Shown here in pieces: positions 55,774 to 64,000 of a stretch of 64,000 nt of DNA (position 1 is the stretch's first letter; every line of letters begins with the position of its first letter). Source of the stretch: Lysobacterales bacterium (GTDB lineage Bacteria; Pseudomonadota; Gammaproteobacteria; Xanthomonadales; SZUA-36); assembly GCA_014238945.1 (NCBI GenBank), contig JABAAB010000116.1, positions 1 to 64,000 on the forward strand, in the 5' to 3' direction. The position numbers and the translations under genes are program-made. Below the pieces are notes generated by a model that did not search any database, was not told where the DNA came from, and saw nothing but the letters and a program-made list of their open reading frames with translations.

Positions 55774-56022
55774 GAATATGCCTGCATTGCCTTTCAACAC
55801 CGGCCATATCAGGTGCCGGGCCTGTGCTATCATTCTCTGGTCTGCCCCCAAATAAAGCAAATTAGAATCGTCAATTTCTTACCCTGGGCCTGGTGCCCAC
55901 TCAGGAAAAAGCCGTGGACCGTAGCCCAGAGCCAAACCCTTGTAATCTCTGCCAACCCGGCCGCCAGTGCCGCTTTCTCAGCGCGACTGTGAGACAGGGT
56001 CAATGATGATGGAGACACGCAT

Positions 56023-57045
56023 GTGAGAGCTGTCTATTCCAGCGAGCAGAAACTCCACTACCCTGAACAATTCCTGGTCAATGGCGTCATGCAACCCAAT
56101 CCGGAAAAACCGGCACGGTGTGATCGATTGCTGGCTGGCGCCCGGCAGGCAGGTTGCACCATAATAGAACCAGATGATTGTGGACTGGATGACATAGCCA
56201 GAATACACAGTGCCCGGTATCTCGAGTTCCTGCAAAACGCCCATACCCGCTGGTCACGAGTCAAGGGTGGTTCACCCAGCGTCTTGCCCAATATACATCC
56301 CACGGCAAGAACCGATGGCTATCCCGCCTCGGTAGTAGCCCAGGCGGGCTTCCACATGGCAGATCTGGCATGCCCAATCGATGACAACAGCTGGCACAGC
56401 AGCTGCTGGAGTGCCTTCACCGCCATCCATGCTGCAAAGTTAATTTTGACGGGAGACAACACCGCGTATGCCCTGTGCCGACCACCCGGGCATCACGCCT
56501 TCACTGAAATCGCCGGTGGATTCTGCTTCCTGAACAATACCGCCATAGCCACGCAGCTGTTACGCGAAAAGTTTTCCCGCGTAGCCATTCTTGATGTGGA
56601 CTTGCACCACGGTAACGGGACCCAGGAGATTTTTTACCAACGAAATGATGTGTTGACGGTTTCCCTCCATGCCGACCCGCACCGTTTTTATCCGTTTTTC
56701 TGGGGCTACGCCAATGAAAGCGGTGAGGGCAAGGGCCTGGGGTTTAACCTGAATCTGCCATTGCCCCGTGGGTCAGGCGATGATGAGTTCCTGGCTTCAC
56801 TTGACACCGCACTGGAACAAATCAGGGAATTTGAACCCGAAGCACTGGTGATTGCACTGGGTCTGGATGCCTTTGAGGGTGATCCTTTTGCCGGACTTGC
56901 AATTACCACCGAAGGATATGGCCGGATCAGTACCGCCATCGCCTCGGCTCTGCCGCTACCCACACTGATGGTGCAGGAAGGTGGTTATCTGTGCGATGAG
57001 CTCGGTGACAACCTGGCCTCGTTTTTGAACGGGTTCAATCCTTGA
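56023..57045 (+). CDS. Histone deacetylase family protein (acetylpolyamine amidohydrolase-like)
   Basis: This 340-residue zinc deacetylase has R-P-P-G-H-H-A near residue 153, D-V-D-L-H-H-G-N-G-T, G-L-D-A-F-E-G-D-P and Q-E-G-G-Y, all catalytic or zinc-site parts of the arginase/deacetylase fold. Bacterial members often remove acetyl groups from polyamines. It starts at a GTG with GGAG eight bases upstream. It is divergent from the BKACE operon. Confidence 0.9.
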   Translation: MRAVYSSEQKLHYPEQFLVNGVMQPNPEKPARCDRLLAGARQAGCTIIEPDDCGLDDIARIHSARYLEFLQNAHTRWSRVKGGSPSVLPNIHPTARTDGYPASVVAQAGFHMADLACPIDDNSWHSSCWSAFTAIHAAKLILTGDNTAYALCRPPGHHAFTEIAGGFCFLNNTAIATQLLREKFSRVAILDVDLHHGNGTQEIFYQRNDVLTVSLHADPHRFYPFFWGYANESGEGKGLGFNLNLPLPRGSGDDEFLASLDTALEQIREFEPEALVIALGLDAFEGDPFAGLAITTEGYGRISTAIASALPLPTLMVQEGGYLCDELGDNLASFLNGFNP

Positions 57046-57216
57046 CCGAGATTTGGTCCAGGATCGCCTGAGCAATCCAGAACCATTGAGTTGACTCCAC
57101 CATACTTTACAGGCTTTCATTGAGCTACAACCCGGTGCTTTGCCACCCGAAAGAGTTGGCAAGCCCTGTGACAACGGCTACCCTGATTCACATGGCTGAC
57201 CACCAGGCAAGTTCAC

Positions 57217-58959
57217 ATGTCCTTATTCAATCAGCTGAAGCGTCGAAGTGTCCTGAAAGTCGGCGCGGCTTATGTGGTCACTTCATGGCTGTTGATCCAG
57301 GTCGCTGAAACCATTTTCCCGCTGTACGGTTTCGGAGATGCACCGGCGAGAATGGTGGTCACTATCCTGGCTATTGGGTTCATCCCGACACTGATTTTTT
57401 CCTGGGTTTTCGAATTTACAGCTGAAGGCCTGATAAGGGAAAGCGAAGTCGGTCCTGCGAAACCCGCCACACCAAAATCCAGCAAAAAGCTAGATCGTAT
57501 GATCATGGTCATGCTGGCGCTGGCTTTGGGCTACTTCACGTTTGACAAGTTTGTGCTCGACCCGCAGCGCGATGTGGCTGTTGGTGAAGCCGCAGCCGAA
57601 GCGGCCATCGAGCAGCTGCGTGAAGAGGCGTTGCTGGGCATGATGAATGACAAGTCGGTTGCGGTGCTGCCCTTCGACAACCGCAGCAATCTGGATGAAG
57701 ATCTGTTTTTTACCGATGGCATGCACGACGAGTTACTGACCCGCCTGTCACGCATCTCGGAACTGAACGTCATATCCCGCACCTCGGTGATGCAATTCCG
57801 CGGCTCCATGATGAGCATTCCCGATATCGCGAAGGAACTGTCTGTAGCAACGATCCTGGAAGGCGGTGTCCAGCGTGCCGGTAACCAGGTGCGAATCAAT
57901 GTGCAGCTGATCGATGCACGCACGGATGAGCACCTGTGGGCCGAGATTTACGACCGCGAACTGACGACGGAAAACCTGTTCGCCATTCAAAGCGAGATCT
58001 CTGCAAGCATCGCCGGGTCACTTCACGCAGCCCTCTCGCCCGAAGAGCGTGAACGTGTATTTGAAATGCCAACCGAAAACCTCGAAGCCTACAACCATTT
58101 TCTGCGCGGCCGCCAGTTGATGGCAACCCGGAAAAAAGAGGGAATGTTGCAGGGCCTTGATGAATTCACTCGCGCCACCGAACTTGATCCGAACTTCGCG
58201 CTGGCCTGGGTCGGCCTTGCAGATTCGATAAACCTGCTGGACTTTTACGGCGACTTCCCTGAACGTGACCAGCAACTGGATATGCGCCAGGAAGCGGTGG
58301 ACAAGGCGCTGGCGATAAATGATCAACTCGGCGAGGCCTATGCGTCGCTGGCCAATATTTACAGGAATAAATTCGAACACGATAAAGCTGAAGCTGCCTA
58401 CATAAAAGCCATCGAGTTGAATCCCAATTACGCGCAGGCTTTTCTGTGGTACTCATTTACCAAACTGGACAGGGATGAGAAGGATGAAAGGCTCCAGTTA
58501 ATATACAGGGCTGCCGAACTTGATCCCCTTTCTTCCAACATTCAATCCAACCTGGCCGGGACATTGATGTGGGGTGCTGCGAGCGCAAACGCCGAACATA
58601 ACCAGGAAGGCAGGCAGGTTATGATGAAACTGCTGGATCGGGACCCGGATTTCGCCTCGGGTTACGGGATGCTGGGCAACTACCAGGCGGACTGGGGGCA
58701 GTTGGCGAATGCAGTTCGAAACCATCGCAAAGCCCTTGAATTGGACCCCGGCAATGTCTTAACACTGTCAGTTTTGGCAAACCTGTATGTTTCACTGGGT
58801 GACTTTGAAGCCTTTGAAGCCACCCGCAGGCAACTGGAAGAAAATTCTTCTCCCTATCATTCTGAACACCTGATGATCAAGTTCAGTTTATTGAGGTCGC
58901 AGAAGAGATGGGATGAAGCCTGGAATTCCTGGAAGACAATACCCGTTTCCAGGCCCTGA
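57217..58959 (+). CDS. TPR/TolB-like protein with a membrane anchor; probable truncated or frameshifted C-terminus
   Basis: This 580-residue protein has a conserved N-terminal membrane segment (L-K-R-R-S-V-L-K-V-G-A-A-Y) with two or three helices, a TolB-like beta region (S-V-A-V-L-P-F-D-N-R-S) and TPR repeats from about residue 290. Relatives usually have a longer TPR tail. Directly after its stop, another frame continues with F-L-E-D-N-T-R-F-Q-A-L-S-E-R-I and ends at 59033, like the typical tail of this family. A small deletion and frameshift are likely. It may still function as a sensor or scaffold. Confidence 0.75.
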   Translation: MSLFNQLKRRSVLKVGAAYVVTSWLLIQVAETIFPLYGFGDAPARMVVTILAIGFIPTLIFSWVFEFTAEGLIRESEVGPAKPATPKSSKKLDRMIMVMLALALGYFTFDKFVLDPQRDVAVGEAAAEAAIEQLREEALLGMMNDKSVAVLPFDNRSNLDEDLFFTDGMHDELLTRLSRISELNVISRTSVMQFRGSMMSIPDIAKELSVATILEGGVQRAGNQVRINVQLIDARTDEHLWAEIYDRELTTENLFAIQSEISASIAGSLHAALSPEERERVFEMPTENLEAYNHFLRGRQLMATRKKEGMLQGLDEFTRATELDPNFALAWVGLADSINLLDFYGDFPERDQQLDMRQEAVDKALAINDQLGEAYASLANIYRNKFEHDKAEAAYIKAIELNPNYAQAFLWYSFTKLDRDEKDERLQLIYRAAELDPLSSNIQSNLAGTLMWGAASANAEHNQEGRQVMMKLLDRDPDFASGYGMLGNYQADWGQLANAVRNHRKALELDPGNVLTLSVLANLYVSLGDFEAFEATRRQLEENSSPYHSEHLMIKFSLLRSQKRWDEAWNSWKTIPVSRP

Positions 58960-59106
58960 GCGAGCGAATCGAAGGCATGATCGACGAGCAGCGGGTGCTG
59001 TTGGCAGAGATGGAGTCTACACCTTTGCATTGATTTAGTTATTTCCGGCCCCCTAATGACGAGCATTGGGGCAAACCCATGTTTTCTCCCCTGCCGACGA
59101 AATCAA

Positions 59107-59766
59107 CTACCATGGCAGTTCGTAGCCCTCTTGGTGCCAGAAGCTTCCCGTCTGTTCCAGTTCCAGGGTGTCCATGCGTTCAATCAGACCGGCGACGGCC
59201 TGCTGGGCGGGAACGCCATGATTGTTGGTCATGTCTGTTGCGACATATCCGGGGTGCAGCATGAACACACCGACCCCTCTGCTTTTCAAATCCACAGAGA
59301 AGCTCTTGCCGGCGATGTTTACGGCCGCTTTCGACATACGGTAACCGTAATACCCGCCCGAGGTATTGTCGTCAATTGAGCCCATGCGGCTGGTGATGAT
59401 GAAGACTTTTGAGCCCTTGCCCAGCATTCCGCGCAGTGCTGCGGTAAGCCTCAACGGTCCCATGGCATTTACTTCGAACTGCCTCAAGACACGGTCGACG
59501 TCCAGGTCATCAAGACCCTCGCGGCTGAGAATGCCCGCGTTGTTGATTAGGCGGTCTATGGTAACTCCCCGGAGACTTCGTGAGAGGGTCTGCAGGTCGG
59601 CTTCAGAGGTGACATCGATGCCTTCGATAACACGCTGACCCAGCGCCCTGAGACCATCGCTGGCCACGCGGCACACACCAATCACTTCATCACCCCGGTT
59701 GGAATACTGTCTTGCCATCTCCAGACCAATGCCACGATTGGCACCGCTGATCAGAATCATTGCCAT
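59107..59766 (-). CDS. Short-chain dehydrogenase/reductase (C-factor-like)
   Basis: This 219-residue SDR has G-A-N-R-G-I-G near residue 8, N-N-A-G near 74, T-S-R-M-G with the serine near 125 and Y-G-Y-R-M-S-K as the Y-x-x-x-K pair. The short form is like CsgA/C-factor proteins. The substrate is unknown. It converges on the TPR gene and is divergent from the DUF1203 gene. Confidence 0.87.
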   Translation of the reverse strand: MAMILISGANRGIGLEMARQYSNRGDEVIGVCRVASDGLRALGQRVIEGIDVTSEADLQTLSRSLRGVTIDRLINNAGILSREGLDDLDVDRVLRQFEVNAMGPLRLTAALRGMLGKGSKVFIITSRMGSIDDNTSGGYYGYRMSKAAVNIAGKSFSVDLKSRGVGVFMLHPGYVATDMTNNHGVPAQQAVAGLIERMDTLELEQTGSFWHQEGYELPW

Positions 59767-59968
59767 GAGATCCTCGGTTTCTGCGGGAATATGTTCCCAT
59801 TATTGCCGAGGACGGCGATGAACCCAAGAGTTGAACGATGTGAAGACAATCCGGGCAGGTTGACAGCGGATATCCGCGTAATTTTCACAATCACACAAAG
59901 CGCAAGAATCGGGTCGCCATACCCGGTGCTGGAAACTATATTGTGACAACCAATTTCGAGGAACGATT

Positions 59969-60436
59969 ATGCCATTCCAAATTCACGCCCTGCCTGCTAC
60001 CCGGTTCCCCCCGCTTTTTGAACTGTCTGCCGAAGAATTGGCAAACGCCGGGGCGGTCAGAAAAACCGTTGACGCCAAACCAGGCTACCCCTGCCGTGTC
60101 AGTCTCGTCGATGCCGAAGTTGGTGAACAAGTGATTCTGCTGAATTATGAGCATCAGTCTGCAGAAACCCCCTTCCGGGCATCACATGCGATCTACGTTC
60201 GTGAACATGCCGAGCGGGCACTGCCCGAAGTCGGGACGGTACCGGACGTTTTAGCATCACGGATTATTTCTGTCCGGGCATTCGACGACCGACATTACAT
60301 GGTGGATGCTGTTGTTGTAGATGGGACGAACCTGCAGGAGTCCATTGAGAGTCTGTTTCAGGATCCGGTGGTCTCATATCTTCAGCTCCACAATGCCGGA
60401 ATGGGTTGTTATGTCGCCAGGGTTACGCGTTCATGA
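59969..60436 (+). CDS. DUF1203 family protein
   Basis: This 155-residue protein matches the DUF1203 family: a conserved C-R-V-S-L region, L-L-N-Y-E-H, Y-V-R-E-H-A and L-Q-L-H-N-A-G-M-G-C-Y. GAGGA lies six bases before the ATG. Soluble; function unknown. Confidence 0.8.
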   Translation: MPFQIHALPATRFPPLFELSAEELANAGAVRKTVDAKPGYPCRVSLVDAEVGEQVILLNYEHQSAETPFRASHAIYVREHAERALPEVGTVPDVLASRIISVRAFDDRHYMVDAVVVDGTNLQESIESLFQDPVVSYLQLHNAGMGCYVARVTRS

Positions 60437-60449
60437 ACCCCGTGATCCA

Positions 60450-60914
60450 TTATGGGTAGGTATTGCACTTGCCGGATTCGTCCAGTTTTTTAATCACGCC
60501 TGAAATGATATCCAGACAGGCCCTGGCCGTTTCTTCCGGGGCCGGGTGGGGCCACCATTCATTGCGTTCGATATCCGGCTCACTGTACGTGTCGGTAAAA
60601 GTGCAGGTGGCCGGGTCAAAGTCAAACCACTCGACACGGGCCTGGGCGAGCATCGTGTAGTTTTGATCCCAGACGATCACCTCAGCCGACAATTCAACGG
60701 AGTAATCCTGGGCACTGCAATCACTAATGCCCTGTTCCGCTGTCAGTTGAGCACCGGCCGTGAAAATCGACTCGACTTCAGCGAAACTGAAACAAGGGCA
60801 GGCGGGGGCTTCTTCCTGGGAATGGGACTCAATACTGGTCACTCCCAACATGACCATCACAGTCATCATTGCGAACAATGACAGCTTGCGTGGCGATGTA
60901 CGTTTGGACCGGAC
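60450..60914 (-). CDS. Small exported protein of unknown function
   Basis: This 154-residue protein has a signal peptide from M-V-R-S-K-R-T to about residue 28 and a mature part with six cysteines (C-P-C-F, S-D-C-S, A-T-C-T, A-C-L, K-C-N), which may form disulfides. An upstream start at 60935 would add seven residues. No family recognised. Confidence 0.55.
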   Translation of the reverse strand, partial: VRSKRTSPRKLSLFAMMTVMVMLGVTSIESHSQEEAPACPCFSFAEVESIFTAGAQLTAEQGISDCSAQDYSVELSAEVIVWDQNYTMLAQARVEWFDFDPATCTFTDTYSEPDIERNEWWPHPAPEETARACLDIISGVIKKLDESGKCNTYP

Positions 60915-61047
60915 CATACCCAGAGTATAGAACAACTACTGATGTTGCATGGCCACTCAAACAAATTGCCCACATGGCCCGGAACAGCAGAATGATGTCA
61001 AACAGCGGTTGATTGGGAATAAAAATGGTTCACGGCATGGTATTCCA

Positions 61048-61152
61048 TCATTCGCTGATCACCGTAAAATTGTGGTCGTCAATGATTTCCAGTACCTGCA
61101 GATTACCACCATAGGCACGGGACATGCCCACGTCGATCGCGCCAATCTGCAT
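61048..61152 (-). CDS. Possible 34-residue small protein
   Basis: A short frame reads as a plausible beta-rich peptide (S-R-A-Y-G-G-N-L-Q-V-L-E-I-I-D-D). No clear ribosome site is seen. It could be a small gene or a leftover fragment. Confidence 0.2.
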   Translation of the reverse strand: MQIGAIDVGMSRAYGGNLQVLEIIDDHNFTVISE

Positions 61153-61166
61153 GATCCGACAAATTG

Positions 61167-61472
61167 TTAATACCGCAGGTTTCGTCTCATGGCAGAATCA
61201 ACGGCACGCTGGTATTCAATGCGATTGACACAACCACAGGAAGCCACCTGTTCACTGTTATTGAGTCTGCTGAAATTACGGACTTTACAGTACTTAACCG
61301 TATTTGCCTTGCACTGCAGAGGGCCCACTGCGGTTGGGTTGTAATCCAGTACGTCACTTTGCTGCTGTGTGGCACAACCCGCTGAAAGGATGATGCACAG
61401 GCCAAGTATTTTGCCGGATTGAAGGCTGGCTGATGCCAGGTAGTGTTTGAGACTGCTGTTTCGAGTATCCAT
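61167..61472 (-). CDS. Small predicted lipoprotein
   Basis: This 101-residue protein has a signal peptide with lipobox S-A-G-C at residue 33. The mature part has four further cysteines (L-Q-C, Y-C-K, S-C-G-C). Likely lipid-anchored in the periplasm. Function unknown. Confidence 0.6.
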   Translation of the reverse strand: MDTRNSSLKHYLASASLQSGKILGLCIILSAGCATQQQSDVLDYNPTAVGPLQCKANTVKYCKVRNFSRLNNSEQVASCGCVNRIEYQRAVDSAMRRNLRY

Positions 61473-61886
61473 TGAATGCTCCAGTTAGTGACCATTCTAT
61501 TACTCTGACCTTACAAGTCTGACGCCTCGTCAGGGGCATTGGTTACTGCGGACCTTCTTCACTCCCTGTCAACTCCGCCTGGGCGATATATGACTGGAAG
61601 CCGGGTACACCAGCAAACAGATGCCTGTATTGGGGGTGAATTGGCAAAAAATTCCCAGCTTAAATGGTATTCAACCTGCAGGGTGAACACCCATGTCCGC
61701 CACCCACTCTGGGGGGCTCGCATTAGTGCTTCAATGCATATTCAGGTACCGGCGAGTTGCCTTTTTTGTAGTCCGCCGGAGGCAGTTCGTTTATTCTTTG
61801 CACTAAGTTGAGCTGATGTCCCACAGAAAATCACGGTATGGGATAGCAGCGGGCAACTCTTCCAAACATTCAATGGATGAATCACC
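61473..61886. other. 414-base intergenic region, no gene recognised
   Basis: A 90-codon frame at 61539-61811 has no family features and is probably chance. The end near 61886 should hold the promoter of the DUF819-like gene. Confidence 0.35.
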
Positions 61887-63032
61887 ATGACCCTGCCTAT
61901 AATCGGACCGGACCAGGACTTTGCACTCTGGGCAATTTTGATTGCACTCGCAGGCTTCGGCTTCTGGTGCGAGCGATACCCCTGGGGCAGAAAATACTCG
62001 GGTGTCATGCTGTTGATGACCGTTGCAATCATCATGGCCAACCTGAAAATCATTCCTACAGCCGCACCCGTCTATGACGTGGTTTGGGATTACCTGGTAC
62101 CCATTGCCATCCCGCTGTTGCTGTTCCAGGCCGATTTGAAACGCATCATCCGGGAATCGGGTCCGACGCTGATCGCCTTTGTCATTGGCAGCGCGGCCGT
62201 TGTTGCCGGTGTCTTCATCGGTGTTTCAATTCTGGACCTGGGTCCGAACGAGGCTGAACTGGCCGGTATATTCACCGGTACCTACATTGGTGGCAGCCTG
62301 AATTTTGCCGCAGTCGCCGAGGCCAGCGGCATGCAGGACGGCAGTATGCTCGCGGCTGCCATTGCTGCTGATAACGTGGCGACCAATCTGCACTTTTTAC
62401 TGATCATTCTGCTGCCGGGTGTGGCCTGGATGGCCAGGAATTACCCGACGCATCATATGGACAATGCAGAGCAACAACCCATCGGACACACAGATGCTGT
62501 GCACCGGATTGCAGATCTCGATATTGCCGGCTTGCTCGCAGCACTGGCACTGGCATTTTTGCTGGCCGCTGCGGGGGCCTTTCTGGCTGACATTGCCGGG
62601 GCATCCCAATTCGCCATACTGGTAACGACCGCTCTTACCCTGGTTATTGCCACCCTGGCACCACTGCAGATTGCAAAGCTGTCAGGCTATCGCGAAGCCG
62701 GCAATGTGTTGATGTTTATATTTCTTGCCAGTGTCGGGGCCACAGCGGACATCTGGCAACTGATAGGCATCGGACCGGTGTTGTTTGTATTTGCCAGCAT
62801 CATCATCGTCGTACACCTGCTGGTCATTTTCGGTCTGGGAAAACTGTTGAAACTGGACCTGGCGGAAATCGCCATGGCATCAGCGGTTTGTATCGGTGGA
62901 CCCTCATCCGCCGCAGCGATCGCCTCTGCCAAGGGTTGGCGCGACCTGCTGATACCCGGTGTGCTGGCGGGTTCGTTCGGTTACGCCATTGGCAGCTTTA
63001 TCGGTATCAGCGTGGTTGAATGGCTACGTTAG
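61887..63032 (+). CDS. DUF819 family membrane protein
   Basis: This 381-residue protein has about ten to eleven helices and typical DUF819 blocks (I-A-I-P-L-L-L-F, F-T-G-T-Y-I-G-G-S-L-N-F, A-A-D-N-V-A-T-N, C-I-G-G-P-S-S-A-A-A, G-V-L-A-G-S-F-G-Y-A). It is a probable inner-membrane transporter of unknown substrate. It ends just before a palindromic terminator. Confidence 0.87.
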   Translation: MTLPIIGPDQDFALWAILIALAGFGFWCERYPWGRKYSGVMLLMTVAIIMANLKIIPTAAPVYDVVWDYLVPIAIPLLLFQADLKRIIRESGPTLIAFVIGSAAVVAGVFIGVSILDLGPNEAELAGIFTGTYIGGSLNFAAVAEASGMQDGSMLAAAIAADNVATNLHFLLIILLPGVAWMARNYPTHHMDNAEQQPIGHTDAVHRIADLDIAGLLAALALAFLLAAAGAFLADIAGASQFAILVTTALTLVIATLAPLQIAKLSGYREAGNVLMFIFLASVGATADIWQLIGIGPVLFVFASIIIVVHLLVIFGLGKLLKLDLAEIAMASAVCIGGPSSAAAIASAKGWRDLLIPGVLAGSFGYAIGSFIGISVVEWLR

Positions 63033-63038
63033 TGGCAT

Positions 63039-63058
63039 AAAGGGGTCAGACCCCTTTT
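63039..63058. terminator. Bidirectional terminator hairpin
   Basis: AAAGGGG pairs with CCCCTTT around a five-base TCAGA loop, followed by T on the plus strand and preceded by A on the other, so it can work both ways between two converging genes. The core GGGGTCAGACCCC is a motif seen in many gammaproteobacterial intergenic regions. Confidence 0.7.
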
Positions 63059-63066
63059 CCGCGTGC

Positions 63067-63990
63067 CTAATTAGCCGGAACTGCGGTGTATCCAACCTCT
63101 TTTCCGGTAGGGACCTTCGTGAACAACGCTGTACCCAGCCCGATAATGAAAATGGACAAGTAGGGTTCGAACGGCCAGAAAGGCAACCACAGAACAAGAT
63201 CAGAAGACCACTGCGGTGTGGTCAGGAACGCGGTAACCGGCTTCTGCCATTGCAGACCGGTTGAGGCTACAACAAGACCGAAGGCGATAATGACACTTCC
63301 CGATACCCTCAGTGCCAGCGGCGTGCTGCTCCCCGGCGAATTTCTTTTTGATGTTTTCAGACGTGTCTTGCCCCAGGCGGCAATTCTCAGTGTGAATGCA
63401 ATGAAGCCGCACCAATAAAACACATAGTCAATCGGTGGCGGGTTGCCATAATAGGAAAGGCTCCACCAATAGACACTGAATGGATAGGCCCAGAGGAAAT
63501 AAACTCCGCTTTTATGCAACAGTTTCCACTGCCTCTGGGTCAGGTATTTTCGACCAAAACGGAATGAGGTGACAACCATGGCGGTCAGGAAAATGTAGCC
63601 TATGCTCCCTTCAAGTTCGTCGCGAAGCAGATAGACGTCTTCATAGTAATAGTCGCGGAAGAAGTTCGACATGATGAATATGAATGAGCCCTGCCATGCC
63701 ATAGCCACGGCAAAACACATTCCGATATATTTGCGGTTACGCAGCCACCACATGGGAAACGGTCCGGGAAACAGTATCTGAACCGAAGATGCCGGCACGA
63801 CCAGGAAGATGAAAGGCACGGCCCAGCGCACCGAAAACCCGATCATGGCTGACACTCCGGCCCCGGTGGACATGTCCGCACCCATCATCGCAATGATCAT
63901 CACGACAGACATCGGACCAGCAATCAACCAGAACAATCCCCACTTGTTGATGGCCTTGTGTTTCAGTACTGCTGTCAAATCAATACTCAT
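63067..63990 (-). CDS. Ferric-reductase-like transmembrane protein
   Basis: This 307-residue protein has about eight helices. The middle Q-W-K-L-L-H-K-S-G-V-Y-F-L-W block resembles the heme-binding W-x-x-L-H of ferric-reductase-like (MsrQ/FRE) membrane domains. It would be an inner-membrane electron carrier. No partner flavoprotein is in the window. It converges on the DUF819 gene. Confidence 0.6.
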   Translation of the reverse strand: MSIDLTAVLKHKAINKWGLFWLIAGPMSVVMIIAMMGADMSTGAGVSAMIGFSVRWAVPFIFLVVPASSVQILFPGPFPMWWLRNRKYIGMCFAVAMAWQGSFIFIMSNFFRDYYYEDVYLLRDELEGSIGYIFLTAMVVTSFRFGRKYLTQRQWKLLHKSGVYFLWAYPFSVYWWSLSYYGNPPPIDYVFYWCGFIAFTLRIAAWGKTRLKTSKRNSPGSSTPLALRVSGSVIIAFGLVVASTGLQWQKPVTAFLTTPQWSSDLVLWLPFWPFEPYLSIFIIGLGTALFTKVPTGKEVGYTAVPAN

Positions 63991-64000
63991 ATTTTTTTGA

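Noticed and set aside
61539..61811. 90-codon frame before the DUF819-like gene
   Set aside because: No domain, no ribosome site and no conserved context.
1..64000. tRNA, rRNA, CRISPR array, integrase, transposase or riboswitch
   Set aside because: None was recognised on either strand by eye. Small or diverged RNA elements could be missed without a covariance-model search.

Overview
The window looks like a chromosomal segment of a heterotrophic, aerobic, probably marine member of the Gammaproteobacteria. The basis is indirect: an aa3-type oxidase whose subunit II carries two extra cytochrome c domains, TonB-dependent receptors, TPR-sulfotransferases, a DddP-like protein and many enzymes for methylated osmolytes and CoA-linked catabolism. 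No rRNA, tRNA, CRISPR array, integrase or intact insertion sequence was seen. No database search was possible, so names rest on motifs and remembered families.

Layout. 1-5.4 kb: cytochrome c oxidase operon on the minus strand (subunit II, I, two subunit-III-like proteins, a cut-off subunit IV) preceded by a small membrane stress-type protein. 5.7-8.2 kb: thiolase plus CaiB/BaiF CoA-transferase, closed by a terminator. 8.3-19.5 kb: a possible modification/uptake locus with a beta-propeller-like protein, a tryptophan-halogenase-type flavoenzyme, a TonB receptor, two TPR-sulfotransferases flanking a methylenetetrahydrofolate-reductase-like gene, and an aspartyl/asparaginyl hydroxylase. 19.8-25.4 kb: an unusual NTF2-like/AraC regulator, a GFA protein, an SDR, a DUF899 protein, and a striking in-frame chimera of a BtuB-like TonB receptor with a CHASE8-HAMP-hybrid histidine kinase.

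25.7-37.7 kb: MOSC protein, a 55-residue membrane protein coupled to an NCS1 transporter, cupin, GcvT/DmdA-like protein and secreted amidohydrolase on one side. On the other is a tight five-gene operon (GFA, two CrtI/PYROXD2-like oxidoreductases, a second GcvT/DmdA-like protein, a PuuB-like oxidase) that looks like a module for oxidising and demethylating N- or S-methylated compounds. 38.4-41.4 kb: three overlapping genes for exported, membrane-anchored copper proteins (two-domain multicopper oxidase, cupredoxin, unknown partner). 41.5-46.5 kb: a phosphodiesterase, an unknown membrane protein, a class III aminotransferase and an FAH-family hydrolase.

43.8-50.2 kb also holds a gene graveyard: a choice-of-anchor-Q tail, a gene broken by a stop codon, and an ECF sigma factor reduced to region 4 abutting an amidohydrolase that lacks its front end. 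50.2-59.8 kb: anti-sigma-like membrane protein, DUF885 hydrolase, third GFA protein, an operon of a BKACE enzyme, a GNAT acetyltransferase and a DddP-like (DMSP lyase family) M24 protein, then an HDAC-like deacetylase, a TPR protein with a frameshifted tail, and an SDR. 60-64 kb: small secreted proteins, a DUF819 membrane protein, and a ferric-reductase-like membrane protein. The thread through much of the window is uptake and breakdown of methylated or CoA-activated organic compounds, alongside oxygen respiration.
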